A stretch of DNA of 64,000 bases from Tsuneonella troitsensis (GTDB lineage Bacteria; Pseudomonadota; Alphaproteobacteria; Sphingomonadales; Sphingomonadaceae). The translations under genes were made by a program, and so were the position numbers. The first letter of the stretch is position 1; every line of letters begins with the position of its first letter. This document shows positions 46,778 through 55,296 of the stretch, one piece after another. The stretch spans positions 496,001-560,000 of the forward strand of contig NZ_LMAU01000001.1 in NCBI RefSeq assembly GCF_001441535.1, read 5' to 3'. The notes below the pieces were generated by a model, which worked only from the letters and a program-made list of their open reading frames with translations, did no database searches and was not told where the DNA came from.

Positions 46778-46966
46778 ATGAAAATCGCTCACCTGGCGTG
46801 CGCGTTCGGTCGGCATAGCGTCGACATGAGCGCGGTGCGGCGCATCCACGGCGGGTCGGTCAGCCGCTGCCGGCACTGTGCCACGCCGATGGAGGAAAGC
46901 ATGCCACACCACTGGACGGTCCAGTACGTGCGCGATGCGGGGCTGGCGGACCGCATCCTCCGCTGA
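46778..46966 (+). CDS. Small zinc-ribbon-like protein
   Basis: 62 residues. Starts MKIAHLACAFGRHSVDM and contains SRCRHCATPMEESMPHHW, with a CxxC and several His. I recall similar short proteins in sphingomonads, but no function. The ATG at 46778 follows GAGGGTCG. It is shorter than many annotation cut-offs. Confidence 0.6.
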   Translation: MKIAHLACAFGRHSVDMSAVRRIHGGSVSRCRHCATPMEESMPHHWTVQYVRDAGLADRILR

Positions 46967-47012
46967 ATGCGATTGCCCTTGCGGTAGCGGGCCGGTGGGC
47001 TAGCGGCAGGCG

Positions 47013-47402
47013 ATGCAGCTTGCCGCGCTCATCGTCGTTATCCTGTTCGCATTCTGGATCGGCGGGGCGGGCGCCTATGCGCTGGCTCGTCCAGAAAAGG
47101 CACGCGCCGCCATCGGACAATTCGCGAGCAGCCACAGGGTCAACCTGATCGAACAGGCGCTGCGGGGACTGGCTGGCGCCGCGCTCGTCGTGCGCGCGCC
47201 CGAAGCGATCACACCTGCCGTGTTTCACTGGGCCGGGTGGATCATCGTGGTAACAGCAGTGCTTCTCGCAAGCCTGCCGCTGCGCTGGCACGCGGGCTAT
47301 GCGCAGTGGTGGTCGCGCAACCTGCCGCTGTTGCTGGTGAAGGTGGGCGGGGTTTTCGCGCTCGCGCTCGCCGGGGTCCTGGCTCGGGCTGCCTTGGGTT
47401 GA
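47013..47402 (+). CDS. Hypothetical membrane protein
   Basis: 129 residues with about four hydrophobic segments (LAALIVVILFAFWIGGAGAYALA at the N-terminus, GWIIVVTAVLLASLP, then LLLVKVGGVFALALAGVL). No family recognised. No ribosome site is strong. Its stop lies 8 bases from the stop of the convergent methyltransferase gene. Confidence 0.7.
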   Translation: MQLAALIVVILFAFWIGGAGAYALARPEKARAAIGQFASSHRVNLIEQALRGLAGAALVVRAPEAITPAVFHWAGWIIVVTAVLLASLPLRWHAGYAQWWSRNLPLLLVKVGGVFALALAGVLARAALG

Positions 47403-47409
47403 GAGCGGT

Positions 47410-48147
47410 TCAGGAGCCCCGCGACACGACGAGGCAATAGCCTGCGTCGATACTGTCCTGTCCAAGCAGGTGGCCGTAGCGCGCGTTCCACGCCCCGCTC
47501 TCGAGATCGGCGGCGAGGCGTGCGAAGCCGTCCTCTGCACCTTCGATCTTCCAGAACGACGATATCGCTTTGCGCACTGCCGGGTCGAGGTAGGCGCGCG
47601 GTCGGCGCCAGTATGCGTACAGGAACCCGTCGGTGCAATCGTGGGGGATCGGGACCGGGATGACCTCCACCTCGCCCAGCACTTCGCCATAAAGCGACAG
47701 CTTGGGCATCGTTGCGTCATCGAGCTCGGCGAGCTGGGGCCAGTAGTCGAGAATCCATGCGACCCGACTGTCCGGGTCGAAGGTCAGCAGGACTACCGGC
47801 CCCCGCGAAACCCGGCGCATTTCTTTCAGGCCTTTGGCGGGATCGGACCAGTGATGGACGGTCAGCACGCCCATTGCCGCATCGAAGCTGTCGGCTTCGA
47901 ACGGCAGGTCTTCCGCGACGCCTTGCACCGCCGGCGCGGCGTGCGCGGGTCGCTGGGCGATCATTTTCGCCGACGGCTCAAGGGCGATCACCTCGCGGTC
48001 CAGCGGCTCGTAGCTGCCGGCGCCTGCACCCACGTTGAGGACCCGCCGCGCATCGCCGAGCGCGTGGTCGATCATGGCCGCAATGCGCGGGTCCGGCCGC
48101 CGCAGGTTGGCGTAATCGATCCCGATCGTATCGTAGAGCGCTGCCAC
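47410..48147 (-). CDS. Class I SAM-dependent methyltransferase
   Basis: 245 residues. Motif I is VLNVGAGAGSYEP, followed by VIALEPSAKMIAQR and EDLPFEADSFDAAMGVLTVHHW. This is the UbiE/Methyltransf_11 layout. Substrate unknown. Its ATG is directly adjacent to the stop of the ABC ATPase gene, so they are probably co-transcribed. Confidence 0.9.
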   Translation of the reverse strand: MAALYDTIGIDYANLRRPDPRIAAMIDHALGDARRVLNVGAGAGSYEPLDREVIALEPSAKMIAQRPAHAAPAVQGVAEDLPFEADSFDAAMGVLTVHHWSDPAKGLKEMRRVSRGPVVLLTFDPDSRVAWILDYWPQLAELDDATMPKLSLYGEVLGEVEVIPVPIPHDCTDGFLYAYWRRPRAYLDPAVRKAISSFWKIEGAEDGFARLAADLESGAWNARYGHLLGQDSIDAGYCLVVSRGS

Positions 48148-49080
48148 TCAGGCCCCGGTCAGCTGGACGAACACGTCCTCCAGGTCCGCCTCGCGCGTGG
48201 TCACGTCCTCGATCACCAGCCCCATGTCCTGCACGAGGCCAAGCACCTGTCCGGCGGTGATCGCTTCCTTGTCGTAGGTGATCTCGACCGTGCGATCGCC
48301 TTTCTTGACGCTCTTCTTGAATGCGGCGTGCGCGGGCGGGGCGGCGAGGTCGCGATCGACGGTAATCTCGACGACCTTTTCGCCCATCATGCCGACGAGT
48401 TCGCGGGTCGGTTTGTTGGCGATCAGTTCGCCGTGGTTGATGATCGCGATCCGGTCGCAGAGCTGCTCGGCTTCCTCGAGGTAGTGGGTGGTGAGCACCA
48501 CGGTGACGCCTTCGCGGTTGAGGCGGGTCACCAGCTCCCACAACTGCCGTCGCAGTTCTACGTCGACCCCGGCGGTCGGCTCGTCGAGCACAAGTATCGG
48601 CGGCGCGTGGACCATCGCCTTGGCGACCAGCAGGCGGCGCTTCATGCCGCCCGACAGCGTGCGGGCATAGGCATCGCGCTTGTCCGACAGGTGCACCGCC
48701 TCGAGCAGTTCGGCCGAGCGTCGCTGCGCCTTGGGCACGCCGTAGAATCCGGCCTGGTTCTCCAGCACCTCGAACGGGGTGAAGAACGGGTCGAAGACGA
48801 TTTCCTGCGGCACGATGCCGATCGACCGCTTGGCGTTGCGCGGGCTTGCGTCGATGTCGAAGCCCCAGATATCGGCGCTGCCGCTGGTCTTCATCACGAG
48901 ACCGGCAAGGATGTTGATCAGGGTCGACTTGCCCGCGCCGTTGGGGCCGAGCAGGCCGAAGATCTCGCCCTGCGGCACGTCGAAGCTGACGCCCTTGAGC
49001 GCCAGCTTGCCTTCCTCTCCCTTCGCTCCGGCATAGCGCTTCACCAGATTGTCGATGCGGATCGCGGGGGGTGTGGTCAT
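48148..49080 (-). CDS. ABC transporter ATP-binding protein
   Basis: 310 residues. Walker A is LGPNGAGKSTLINILAG, signature is LSGGMKRRLLVAKAM and Walker B is PPILVLDEPTAGVD. The C-terminal 80 residues (after VLTTHYLEEAEQLCDRI) form an extra domain seen in ABC-2 type exporters. No permease gene is adjacent in this window. It may serve a permease elsewhere; the neighbour here is a methyltransferase. Confidence 0.93.
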   Translation of the reverse strand: MTTPPAIRIDNLVKRYAGAKGEEGKLALKGVSFDVPQGEIFGLLGPNGAGKSTLINILAGLVMKTSGSADIWGFDIDASPRNAKRSIGIVPQEIVFDPFFTPFEVLENQAGFYGVPKAQRRSAELLEAVHLSDKRDAYARTLSGGMKRRLLVAKAMVHAPPILVLDEPTAGVDVELRRQLWELVTRLNREGVTVVLTTHYLEEAEQLCDRIAIINHGELIANKPTRELVGMMGEKVVEITVDRDLAAPPAHAAFKKSVKKGDRTVEITYDKEAITAGQVLGLVQDMGLVIEDVTTREADLEDVFVQLTGA

Positions 49081-49135
49081 GCGGCGCGATTAGGCCCGTT
49101 GCGCGCCGCTCGCAACAGCGGTATCCGCGCCGGCC

Positions 49136-49384
49136 ATGAGCATCCCGCCTCCCGAAGTCAGCCTGGTCACGACCCACCGCGTCTGGTGCGATGGCGCCAA
49201 CGACATCCGCAGCGGCAAGAACTACCGTCCCGCCGCGCTGGGTCACCCCAAGGTCTGGCTGGAGATCGACGAGCACGGCTATGTCGACTGCGGCTATTGC
49301 GACCGTCGCTTCGTGCTGCAAGGCGGCCCGGCCGACGGCGCCGACCAGGCTTCTCTCAGGGACATTGCATCCGGCGCAAGCTAG
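49136..49384 (+). CDS. zf-CHCC zinc-finger protein (NDUFS6-like)
   Basis: 82 residues. The metal-binding pattern is RVWCDG, then GHPKVWLEIDEHGYVDCGYCDRRF, giving Cys, His and a CxxC. This domain is found in the NDUFS6 accessory subunit of mitochondrial complex I and in bacterial relatives. No other complex I genes are nearby. Starts just upstream of tldD. Confidence 0.9.
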   Translation: MSIPPPEVSLVTTHRVWCDGANDIRSGKNYRPAALGHPKVWLEIDEHGYVDCGYCDRRFVLQGGPADGADQASLRDIASGAS

Positions 49385-49417
49385 ATTTCGGCGGCGGCAG
49401 GGCCCATATCCGGGTCC

Positions 49418-50839
49418 ATGACCGCTGATCCGCACGCATTGCTCTACGCTTCCGGCCAGCTTTCGCCCGACGAGGCGAAGGCGCTGGCCGCCGAGACCCT
49501 GTCCCGCTGCGAGGACGGGGAGCTCTATCTCCAGTTCATCGCGACCGAGAGCTTCGTGTTCGACGACGGGCGCCTGAAGACCTGCGATTATTCGCGCGAT
49601 TCGGGCTTCGGCCTGCGCGGCGTTTCGGGCGAGATGACCGGCTTCGCTCACGCCAGCGAGATCAGCGCCGCGGCCATCCGCCGCGCGGGCGAGACGCTGC
49701 GGTTGCTCGATCCAGCCCGCAGCCCGATGGCCGCGCCACCGCCGCGTTCGAACCGCCATCTCTATACCGACGCCAGCCCGCTCGACGCCATTCCGCTCGA
49801 GCGCAAGATTGCCCTGCTCGAGAGCATCGACGCCGCCGCCCGCGCGCGCGATCCGCGGATCGTACAGGCGACCGCGAGCCTTTCAGGCAGCTGGAGCGCG
49901 ATCGAGATCGTCCGCCCGGACGGCTTCGTCGCGCGCGACGTGCGCCCCCTCGTCCGCCTCAACGTGTCGGTGGTCGCGGAAAGCAACGGCCGGCGCGAAG
50001 CGGGCAGCTTCGGGTTCGGCGGGCGCTATCTCTACGACGACCTGTTCGACCCGGCGAAGTGGACCCGCGCGGTGGACGAAGCGGTCGCGCAGGCTTTGAC
50101 CAATCTCGACAGCATCGCCGCGCCGGCGGGCGAGATGACCGTGCTGCTCGGCCCCGGCTGGCCCGGCGTGCTGCTGCACGAAGCGGTAGGCCACGGACTG
50201 GAAGGCGATTTCAACCGCAAGGGCACCAGCGCCTTTTCGGGCCGCATCGGGACGCGGGTCGCCGCCAAGGGTGTGACCGTGGTCGACGACGGGTCGATCC
50301 TGAACCGCCGCGGCTCGCTGTCGATCGACGACGAAGGCACGCCCACGCAGGAAAACGTGCTGATCGAGGACGGCATCCTGAAAGGCTATATGCAGGACCG
50401 GCTCAACGCGCGGCTCATGGGCGTTGCGGCCACCGGCAACGGACGGCGCGAAAGCTATGCCCACGCGCCGATGCCGCGGATGACCAACACCTTCATGCGC
50501 GGCGGCAGCGACGATCCGGCGGAGCTACTGTCGCGCGTGAAAAAGGGCATCTTCGCCAAGAGCTTCGGCGGCGGACAGGTCGATATCGTCAGCGGCAAGT
50601 TCACCTTCTCGTGCACCGAGGCCTACCTCATCGAGGACGGCAAGCTGGGCGCGCCGATCAAGGGCGCAACGCTGATCGGCGACGGGCCCAGCGTGCTGAC
50701 GCGGGTCACCGGGATCGGTAACGACATGGCGCTAGACGAGGGCGTGGGGATGTGCGGCAAGGCCGGACAGTCGCTGCCCGCGGGGGTTGGCCAGCCAACG
50801 CTGCTGGTCTCGGGTATCACGGTCGGCGGCACGGCCTGA
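49418..50839 (+). CDS. tldD: Metalloprotease TldD
   Basis: 473 residues. Forms a protease with TldE/PmbA that acts on modified peptides and CcdA-like toxins in other species. The metal-binding motif HEAVGHGLEGDF is intact. Further blocks are DDGSILNRRGSLSIDDEGTPTQENVLIE and SFGGGQVDIVSGKFTFSCTEAY. No tldE/pmbA partner is in the window. Confidence 0.95.
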   Translation: MTADPHALLYASGQLSPDEAKALAAETLSRCEDGELYLQFIATESFVFDDGRLKTCDYSRDSGFGLRGVSGEMTGFAHASEISAAAIRRAGETLRLLDPARSPMAAPPPRSNRHLYTDASPLDAIPLERKIALLESIDAAARARDPRIVQATASLSGSWSAIEIVRPDGFVARDVRPLVRLNVSVVAESNGRREAGSFGFGGRYLYDDLFDPAKWTRAVDEAVAQALTNLDSIAAPAGEMTVLLGPGWPGVLLHEAVGHGLEGDFNRKGTSAFSGRIGTRVAAKGVTVVDDGSILNRRGSLSIDDEGTPTQENVLIEDGILKGYMQDRLNARLMGVAATGNGRRESYAHAPMPRMTNTFMRGGSDDPAELLSRVKKGIFAKSFGGGQVDIVSGKFTFSCTEAYLIEDGKLGAPIKGATLIGDGPSVLTRVTGIGNDMALDEGVGMCGKAGQSLPAGVGQPTLLVSGITVGGTA

Positions 50840-50889
50840 CCGGATCGATGTCAGCGCGCGTTCAGCATGGACGTGGTAGCGGTGCCGGG

Positions 50890-51303
50890 ATGAACCGTTT
50901 GCTGCTTGGCTTCGCACCCGCGCTGATCGCACTGACCGCTGTCGCAGCGCCGGCTGCCGCCGCTGCGCAGGATCGCGCCGCCAAGGGTGAGGCCGAGCTT
51001 GCCGAAATCCTCGAAGGCCGCGTGGCGGGCGAACCGGTCAACTGCATCCGCGATCATTCGAGCCAGGCGATGCAGGTCGTCGACGGCACCGCATTCGTCT
51101 TCGGACGCGGGGATACGATATATGTCAATCGCCCGGACGGTGCCGCGATGCTCGACGACTGGGATCTGCCCGTTTTCAAGAAGAGGGGCGGATCGAACCT
51201 TTGCCGCCAGGACCGTGTCGAGCTGCGCCAGCGCTCGACGCTGCTTCCCGGGCCGTCGCTTTTCCTGGCCGAGTTCGTGCCCTATACCCGTTCGAACCGT
51301 TGA
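50890..51303 (+). CDS. Secreted hypothetical protein, tandem paralogue A
   Basis: 137 residues. Signal peptide ends at AAAAAQ. The mature domain has ILEGRVAGEPVNCIRDHS, FGRGDTIYVNRPDG, SNLCRQDRVE and ends FLAEFVPYTRSNR. These points recur in the next gene, so the two are paralogues. Two Cys are conserved in both copies. Family and function unknown. Confidence 0.82.
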   Translation: MNRLLLGFAPALIALTAVAAPAAAAAQDRAAKGEAELAEILEGRVAGEPVNCIRDHSSQAMQVVDGTAFVFGRGDTIYVNRPDGAAMLDDWDLPVFKKRGGSNLCRQDRVELRQRSTLLPGPSLFLAEFVPYTRSNR

Positions 51304-51314
51304 GGAGTTTTGCC

Positions 51315-51710
51315 ATGCGCCTGACCTTCCCTCTCGCCGCAGCAGTCGCCGCCGCCGCGCTGGTGGCCGGTCCGTCCGTCGCCCGCGAGCGTCCGACCGG
51401 AGAGGCGCAGCTTGCCAAGATGCTCGAAGGCCGCATCGCGGGCGAACCGCGCAGCTGCATCAGCACATTCTCCAATTCCAATTCGACCGTGATCGACGAG
51501 ACGGCGGTCGTCTACGGCCGTGGTCGGACGATCTGGGTCAACCGCACCGCCAACCCGCAGGATCTCGACAAGTGGGATGCGTTGCTGATTCGGCAGCACG
51601 GTGCGCAGCTTTGCCGGCAGGATATCGTGACCACGTTCGATCCTTCGAACGGGATGTACACCGGCAATGTCTTTCTGACGGAATTCGTCCCGTACACCCG
51701 CGTCGATTGA
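51315..51710 (+). CDS. Secreted hypothetical protein, tandem paralogue B
   Basis: 131 residues from an ATG after TGAGGAG. Signal peptide ends near GPSVARE. The mature part repeats the pattern of copy A: MLEGRIAGEPRSCISTF, YGRGRTIWVNR, AQLCRQDIV and FLTEFVPYTRVD. Only 11 bases separate the two genes, so they are probably co-transcribed. Function unknown. Confidence 0.82.
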   Translation: MRLTFPLAAAVAAAALVAGPSVARERPTGEAQLAKMLEGRIAGEPRSCISTFSNSNSTVIDETAVVYGRGRTIWVNRTANPQDLDKWDALLIRQHGAQLCRQDIVTTFDPSNGMYTGNVFLTEFVPYTRVD

Positions 51711-51748
51711 CGGTTCGGGTGTGATCGCACGTCGATGACGGCGCGGCG

Positions 51749-52297
51749 ATGACGGCTGCCACCCGCCGCTGGGCGGCCGACCTGCTTCATTTCTGGTTTC
51801 ACGAACTCGGTCCCGCCGACTGGTGGGGCGGGTCGCCCGCGCTCGACGATCAAGTGCGGCGGCGCTTCGGACACGAGCTCGCCATGCTGGCGCAGCGCCC
51901 GGCGTCGGAATTCTTGGGTGATCTGCTGATCGCACAAGCGGCGATCCTGCTATTCGACCAGGTGCCCCGCAATGCCTTTCGCGGTACTCCGGAAGCGTTC
52001 GCGACCGATCCACTGGCAACGCGGCTCGCACACGGCTTCATTGCGCGCCGATGGCATCTATTTCTGCCGAAAGACCAGCGCGCGTTTGCGGGAATGCCGC
52101 TTATGCACTCCGAGCAAATCGCCGATCAGCGTGCGAGCCTCGCCTACTTTCGCCGGATTCCGAGCAATTTCGCCTTCGCGCGCGATCACTGGCGCATGAT
52201 CGCGCGCTTCGGTCGCTTTCCCCACCGCAACGCCGTGCTCGGTCGCCGATCATCGGCTGCCGAGCGTGCTGCGGTTGCGGCGGGGAACGCGTGGTAA
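51749..52297 (+). CDS. DUF924 family protein
   Basis: 182 residues. The family start DLLHFWFHELGPADWWG, then QAAILLFDQVPRNAFRGTPEAFATDPLA, and FLPKDQRAFAGMPLMHSE, match DUF924. The family is all-helical, TPR-like, with no set biochemical role. Cytoplasmic, as no signal is seen. Confidence 0.9.
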   Translation: MTAATRRWAADLLHFWFHELGPADWWGGSPALDDQVRRRFGHELAMLAQRPASEFLGDLLIAQAAILLFDQVPRNAFRGTPEAFATDPLATRLAHGFIARRWHLFLPKDQRAFAGMPLMHSEQIADQRASLAYFRRIPSNFAFARDHWRMIARFGRFPHRNAVLGRRSSAAERAAVAAGNAW

Positions 52298-52307
52298 GCG
52301 GCCCAGT

Positions 52308-52766
52308 CTACTGGTTGTCGCTCAACTGGCCGCGGATCGCGCCGTTGGGATAGGCGGCGTTGTGGACGTTCACGTAGAAATCCGCCGGATTGCCTTGGAG
52401 CCGGTTTTGGGTCCACTCGGCGCCGTCCTTGCAGCCCTGCCAGCGACCTTCGTTCGAACGCTCTAGCGTGAACACCGGCGGCCCGTTGGTGCCCGCGCGG
52501 CCATAGTGGATGTGGGCGGCAGTGGGCGTGTCGATGCCGGTCACGTCCTTGATCTCCCAGCAGACCTGGCCGAAGCCGTCGCTGACCGAGATTTCCGCGC
52601 GCCCGTAACCGTCCGGATCGCCGCCGCCCACTTCATTGGCGCCGGTCAGCACCGTCTTGTAGGTATCCGAAGTGGCGTCGATCGCCTCCTCCTCGATGGT
52701 GGCGCAACCGGCCAGTGCGAAGGTGCCCGCCGCGGCCAGCAGGGCGTGGTGAAGTTTGAAGTGCAT
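52308..52766 (-). CDS. CHRD domain lipoprotein
   Basis: 152 residues from an ATG after GGAGAGG. Lipoprotein signal FALAGC. The CHRD pattern is visible: TVLTGANEVGGGDPDGYGRAEI, QVCWEIKDVTGIDTPTAAHIHYG and FYVNVHNAAYPNGAIRGQL. CHRD domains are of unknown function in bacteria. Confidence 0.9.
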   Translation of the reverse strand: MHFKLHHALLAAAGTFALAGCATIEEEAIDATSDTYKTVLTGANEVGGGDPDGYGRAEISVSDGFGQVCWEIKDVTGIDTPTAAHIHYGRAGTNGPPVFTLERSNEGRWQGCKDGAEWTQNRLQGNPADFYVNVHNAAYPNGAIRGQLSDNQ

Positions 52767-52871
52767 ACGACCTCTCCAATTGTATGTAGAGCGAACTGAA
52801 ATCCCCGGTTCGCGGGATGACAACCATCGTCAGGGCGCGTCCGTTCCGGGCGCAGTCGCGGGAGAGCACTC

Positions 52872-53834
52872 ATGGTTTCGCAGCAACGACCCATCGGCAG
52901 TCCGTTCGGATATCGCTCGACCGCGCGAGATGTGGTCGAAGGGCTGGACCTGTCGGGCAAGCGGGTGTTGGTCACCGGCGGATATTCGGGCATCGGGACG
53001 GAAACGGTGCGCGCGCTCGCCGAAGCGGGTGCGAACGTGCTGGTGGGCGCCCGGCGGCCCGCGCAAGCCGAGGACGTCCTGGCCCCGATGGACGGCGCGA
53101 TCGCCGTGCTGTCGCTCGACCTGTCCGACCCTGCATCGATCGACACGTTCGCGGCCGCAGTCGCCGAGCGCTGGGACGGGGTCGACATCTTGATCAACAA
53201 CGCCGCGGTAATGGCCTGTCCCCTGACGCGCGATTCGCGCGGCTACGAAAGCCAGTTCGCGACCAACCACCTGGGTCATTTCCAGCTCACCGCGCGGTTG
53301 TGGCCGTTGCTGGCGGCGGGCGGCGGCGCGCGGGTTGTGGCGCTGTCGTCGATCGGCCACCGGCTGGGCGCGCCGGACGTGGACGATCCGAACTTCGAGC
53401 GGCGCGATTACGACAAGTGGCTCGCTTACGGTCAGGCCAAGAGCGCCAACGCGCTGTTCGCGCTCCACCTCGACAAGCTGGGCGAAGCCCACGGCGTGCG
53501 CGCGTTCTCGGTCCATCCCGGCGGCATCATGACCGATCTGCAACGGCACCTGACCGAAGAGGAGCAGCGCGCGATGGGCTGGATCGATGCCGACGGCAAC
53601 GTCAGCGAACGGTTCAAGACCACCGAGCAGGGCGCCGCCACGAGCGTGTGGGCCGGCGTCTCTCCGCTGCTCGAAGGCGCAGGTGGCGTCTACCTCGAAG
53701 ACTGCGACGTTGCCGCACCCGCCAGCCCCGACAGCCGGATGAGCGGGGTCCAGCCACACGTCGGCGACCAGGCGCTGGCCGAACGGCTGTGGGCGAAATC
53801 CGAGGAGCTGACCGGAGTGGCGTTCCGGCCCTAG
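52872..53834 (+). CDS. Short-chain dehydrogenase/reductase
   Basis: 320 residues. The cofactor motif is TGGYSGIG (residues 35-42), followed by NNAAVMACP and the catalytic YGQAK (Tyr186, Lys190). The layout resembles the WWOX/retinol-dehydrogenase-like group. Substrate unknown. Its stop overlaps the stop of the convergent kinase gene by 4 bases. Confidence 0.93.
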   Translation: MVSQQRPIGSPFGYRSTARDVVEGLDLSGKRVLVTGGYSGIGTETVRALAEAGANVLVGARRPAQAEDVLAPMDGAIAVLSLDLSDPASIDTFAAAVAERWDGVDILINNAAVMACPLTRDSRGYESQFATNHLGHFQLTARLWPLLAAGGGARVVALSSIGHRLGAPDVDDPNFERRDYDKWLAYGQAKSANALFALHLDKLGEAHGVRAFSVHPGGIMTDLQRHLTEEEQRAMGWIDADGNVSERFKTTEQGAATSVWAGVSPLLEGAGGVYLEDCDVAAPASPDSRMSGVQPHVGDQALAERLWAKSEELTGVAFRP

Positions 53835-54634
53835 AGGCGCGGGGTCCGGTACGCATCGATTTCGATTGCCAAGTCGCCGGGCGGTTCCGCGATCATCCAG
53901 CGGGTGATCCGCTCGTAGTGGGTGACGAAGCGGAGCATCTCTGCACCGGTCATCCCGCGCGATCCGGTTAGCGTTTCGAGATCGTCCTCCTGCTGGGCGC
54001 GCCATCGGTGGACTACGTCGAAGCATGGCGCGCGCAGGAAGATCGTCAGGTCGAGGCGTGCGAACAGGTCGGCATAATCGCTTGCGAGCCGGTGGTTCAC
54101 CGAGCGACGCCAGGTGCCCGCCGCATCTTCTTCTCGCTCGAGTCGATTGACCGGGCGTTCCAGTTCCTGCGCGGATTGCGGTCGCGCACCGACGCACCAG
54201 CCTTCCAGCAGGACGACGTCCCACTGGCCGTCGATCGGTTCGGTCCCGCGTCGGTTGTCGGTCGCCTTGTCGAACCGTGGAACGGTGGCCGGCTGCCCTT
54301 GCAGCATGGCGGTGATCGTATGGTCGAGCAGCGCGATGTCGTGGGTCCCGGGCACCCCGCGCGTGGCGAACAGCGGGTGGACCGATCGCGCCAGCGCCTG
54401 CCGCTCGGGGCGCGTCAGGTAGAAATCGTCGAGCGCGAGCACCGCCGTTCGCAGCCCCCGGTCGGCCAGCAGCGGGGGCAGGCGCGCTGCCAGCGTGCTC
54501 TTCCCAGACCCTTGCGCGCCGGACAGGCCGGCAAGGATCGGGCGTGCGCGTTCGGACCGGCAGCGGACGATCGCGTCTGCGATCACTCGGTCGGCCGCAT
54601 CCCAGCCTAGGCGAGCGTCTGGCCGGTCGGGCAT
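53831..54634 (-). CDS. P-loop kinase, plant-type D-glycerate 3-kinase-like
   Basis: 267 residues. The P-loop is GLSGAQGSGKSTLA. LALDDFYLTRPERQALARSVHPLF followed by TRGVPGTHDIAL is typical of the GLYK/YggC kinase group. Phosphorylates a small hydroxy acid such as glycerate by family likeness; not proven. It overlaps the nth-like gene by 28 bases and belongs to the guaA-nth-kinase series. Another start at 54652 is possible. Confidence 0.85.
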   Translation of the reverse strand: MPDRPDARLGWDAADRVIADAIVRCRSERARPILAGLSGAQGSGKSTLAARLPPLLADRGLRTAVLALDDFYLTRPERQALARSVHPLFATRGVPGTHDIALLDHTITAMLQGQPATVPRFDKATDNRRGTEPIDGQWDVVLLEGWCVGARPQSAQELERPVNRLEREEDAAGTWRRSVNHRLASDYADLFARLDLTIFLRAPCFDVVHRWRAQQEDDLETLTGSRGMTGAEMLRFVTHYERITRWMIAEPPGDLAIEIDAYRTPRL

Positions 54635-55161
54635 AAGGCCAGCGCGGGGCATTCGGGACACTTCGGGTTCTTCGGCGTGCAGATCGTCCGGCCAAGTTCC
54701 TTCATTAGCGTATGATGCGCGTCGATCGTGCCCGCACCCCATTCGGGCGGGAGAAGCGGCATCAGGGCGTCATAGGCCTTGGCGGTGTCCGCGCCTTCGC
54801 CGATCAGGCCGAGCCGCGCGAGAATGCGCAAGTGGTGGGTGTCGAGAACCAGCGCGGGCCGGTCGAGCGTCGTGGTATTGACGACCTGGGCGGCGATCTT
54901 GCGTCCGGTGCCCGGCAGTGCCTCGAGCCATGCGATCGCGGCAGGCGTGTCCATGGCTTCGAGACAGGAGAGATCGACCTTTCCCACCTTGTCGCTGATC
55001 GCGCCGAGCACGCCGTGCACCCGCTTGGCCGATTGGTTGGGAAACCGCACGCCCTTCAACGCGGCGGTCAGGGCCTCAATGGGCAGATTCGCAACCGCGT
55101 CCCACGACCCGTGCTCGGCGAGAACCCGGTCGGCCACTGCGCTGGAGGCCGCACTCGGCAT
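54607..55161 (-). CDS. Endonuclease III family DNA glycosylase, no canonical full-length start
   Basis: The frame has the HhH-GPD catalytic Lys in LPGTGRKIAA, Asp in LVLDTHHLRIL and the Fe-S cluster set C-x6-C-x2-C-x5-C near the end. The first ATG is at 55161, but the frame stays open and family-like upstream to the guaA stop: it reads FLRRLQDALVGRFGP and then EPEWALVQGLIGSR. There is no ATG, GTG or TTG in that stretch. An ACG at 55290 or 55284 with GGGAG before it is the likeliest native start. Confidence 0.75.
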   Translation of the reverse strand: MPSAASSAVADRVLAEHGSWDAVANLPIEALTAALKGVRFPNQSAKRVHGVLGAISDKVGKVDLSCLEAMDTPAAIAWLEALPGTGRKIAAQVVNTTTLDRPALVLDTHHLRILARLGLIGEGADTAKAYDALMPLLPPEWGAGTIDAHHTLMKELGRTICTPKNPKCPECPALALCPTGQTLA

Positions 55162-55296
55162 ACGCGATCCGATCAGCCCCTGGACCAGCGCCCATTCGGG
55201 TTCGCGGCGGTCCTCCGCAGCGCGGTGCGTGGGCCCGAACCGGCCGACGAGCGCGTCCTGAAGGCGGCGAAGGAAATCGGTCGTGCCCGTCGCAAA

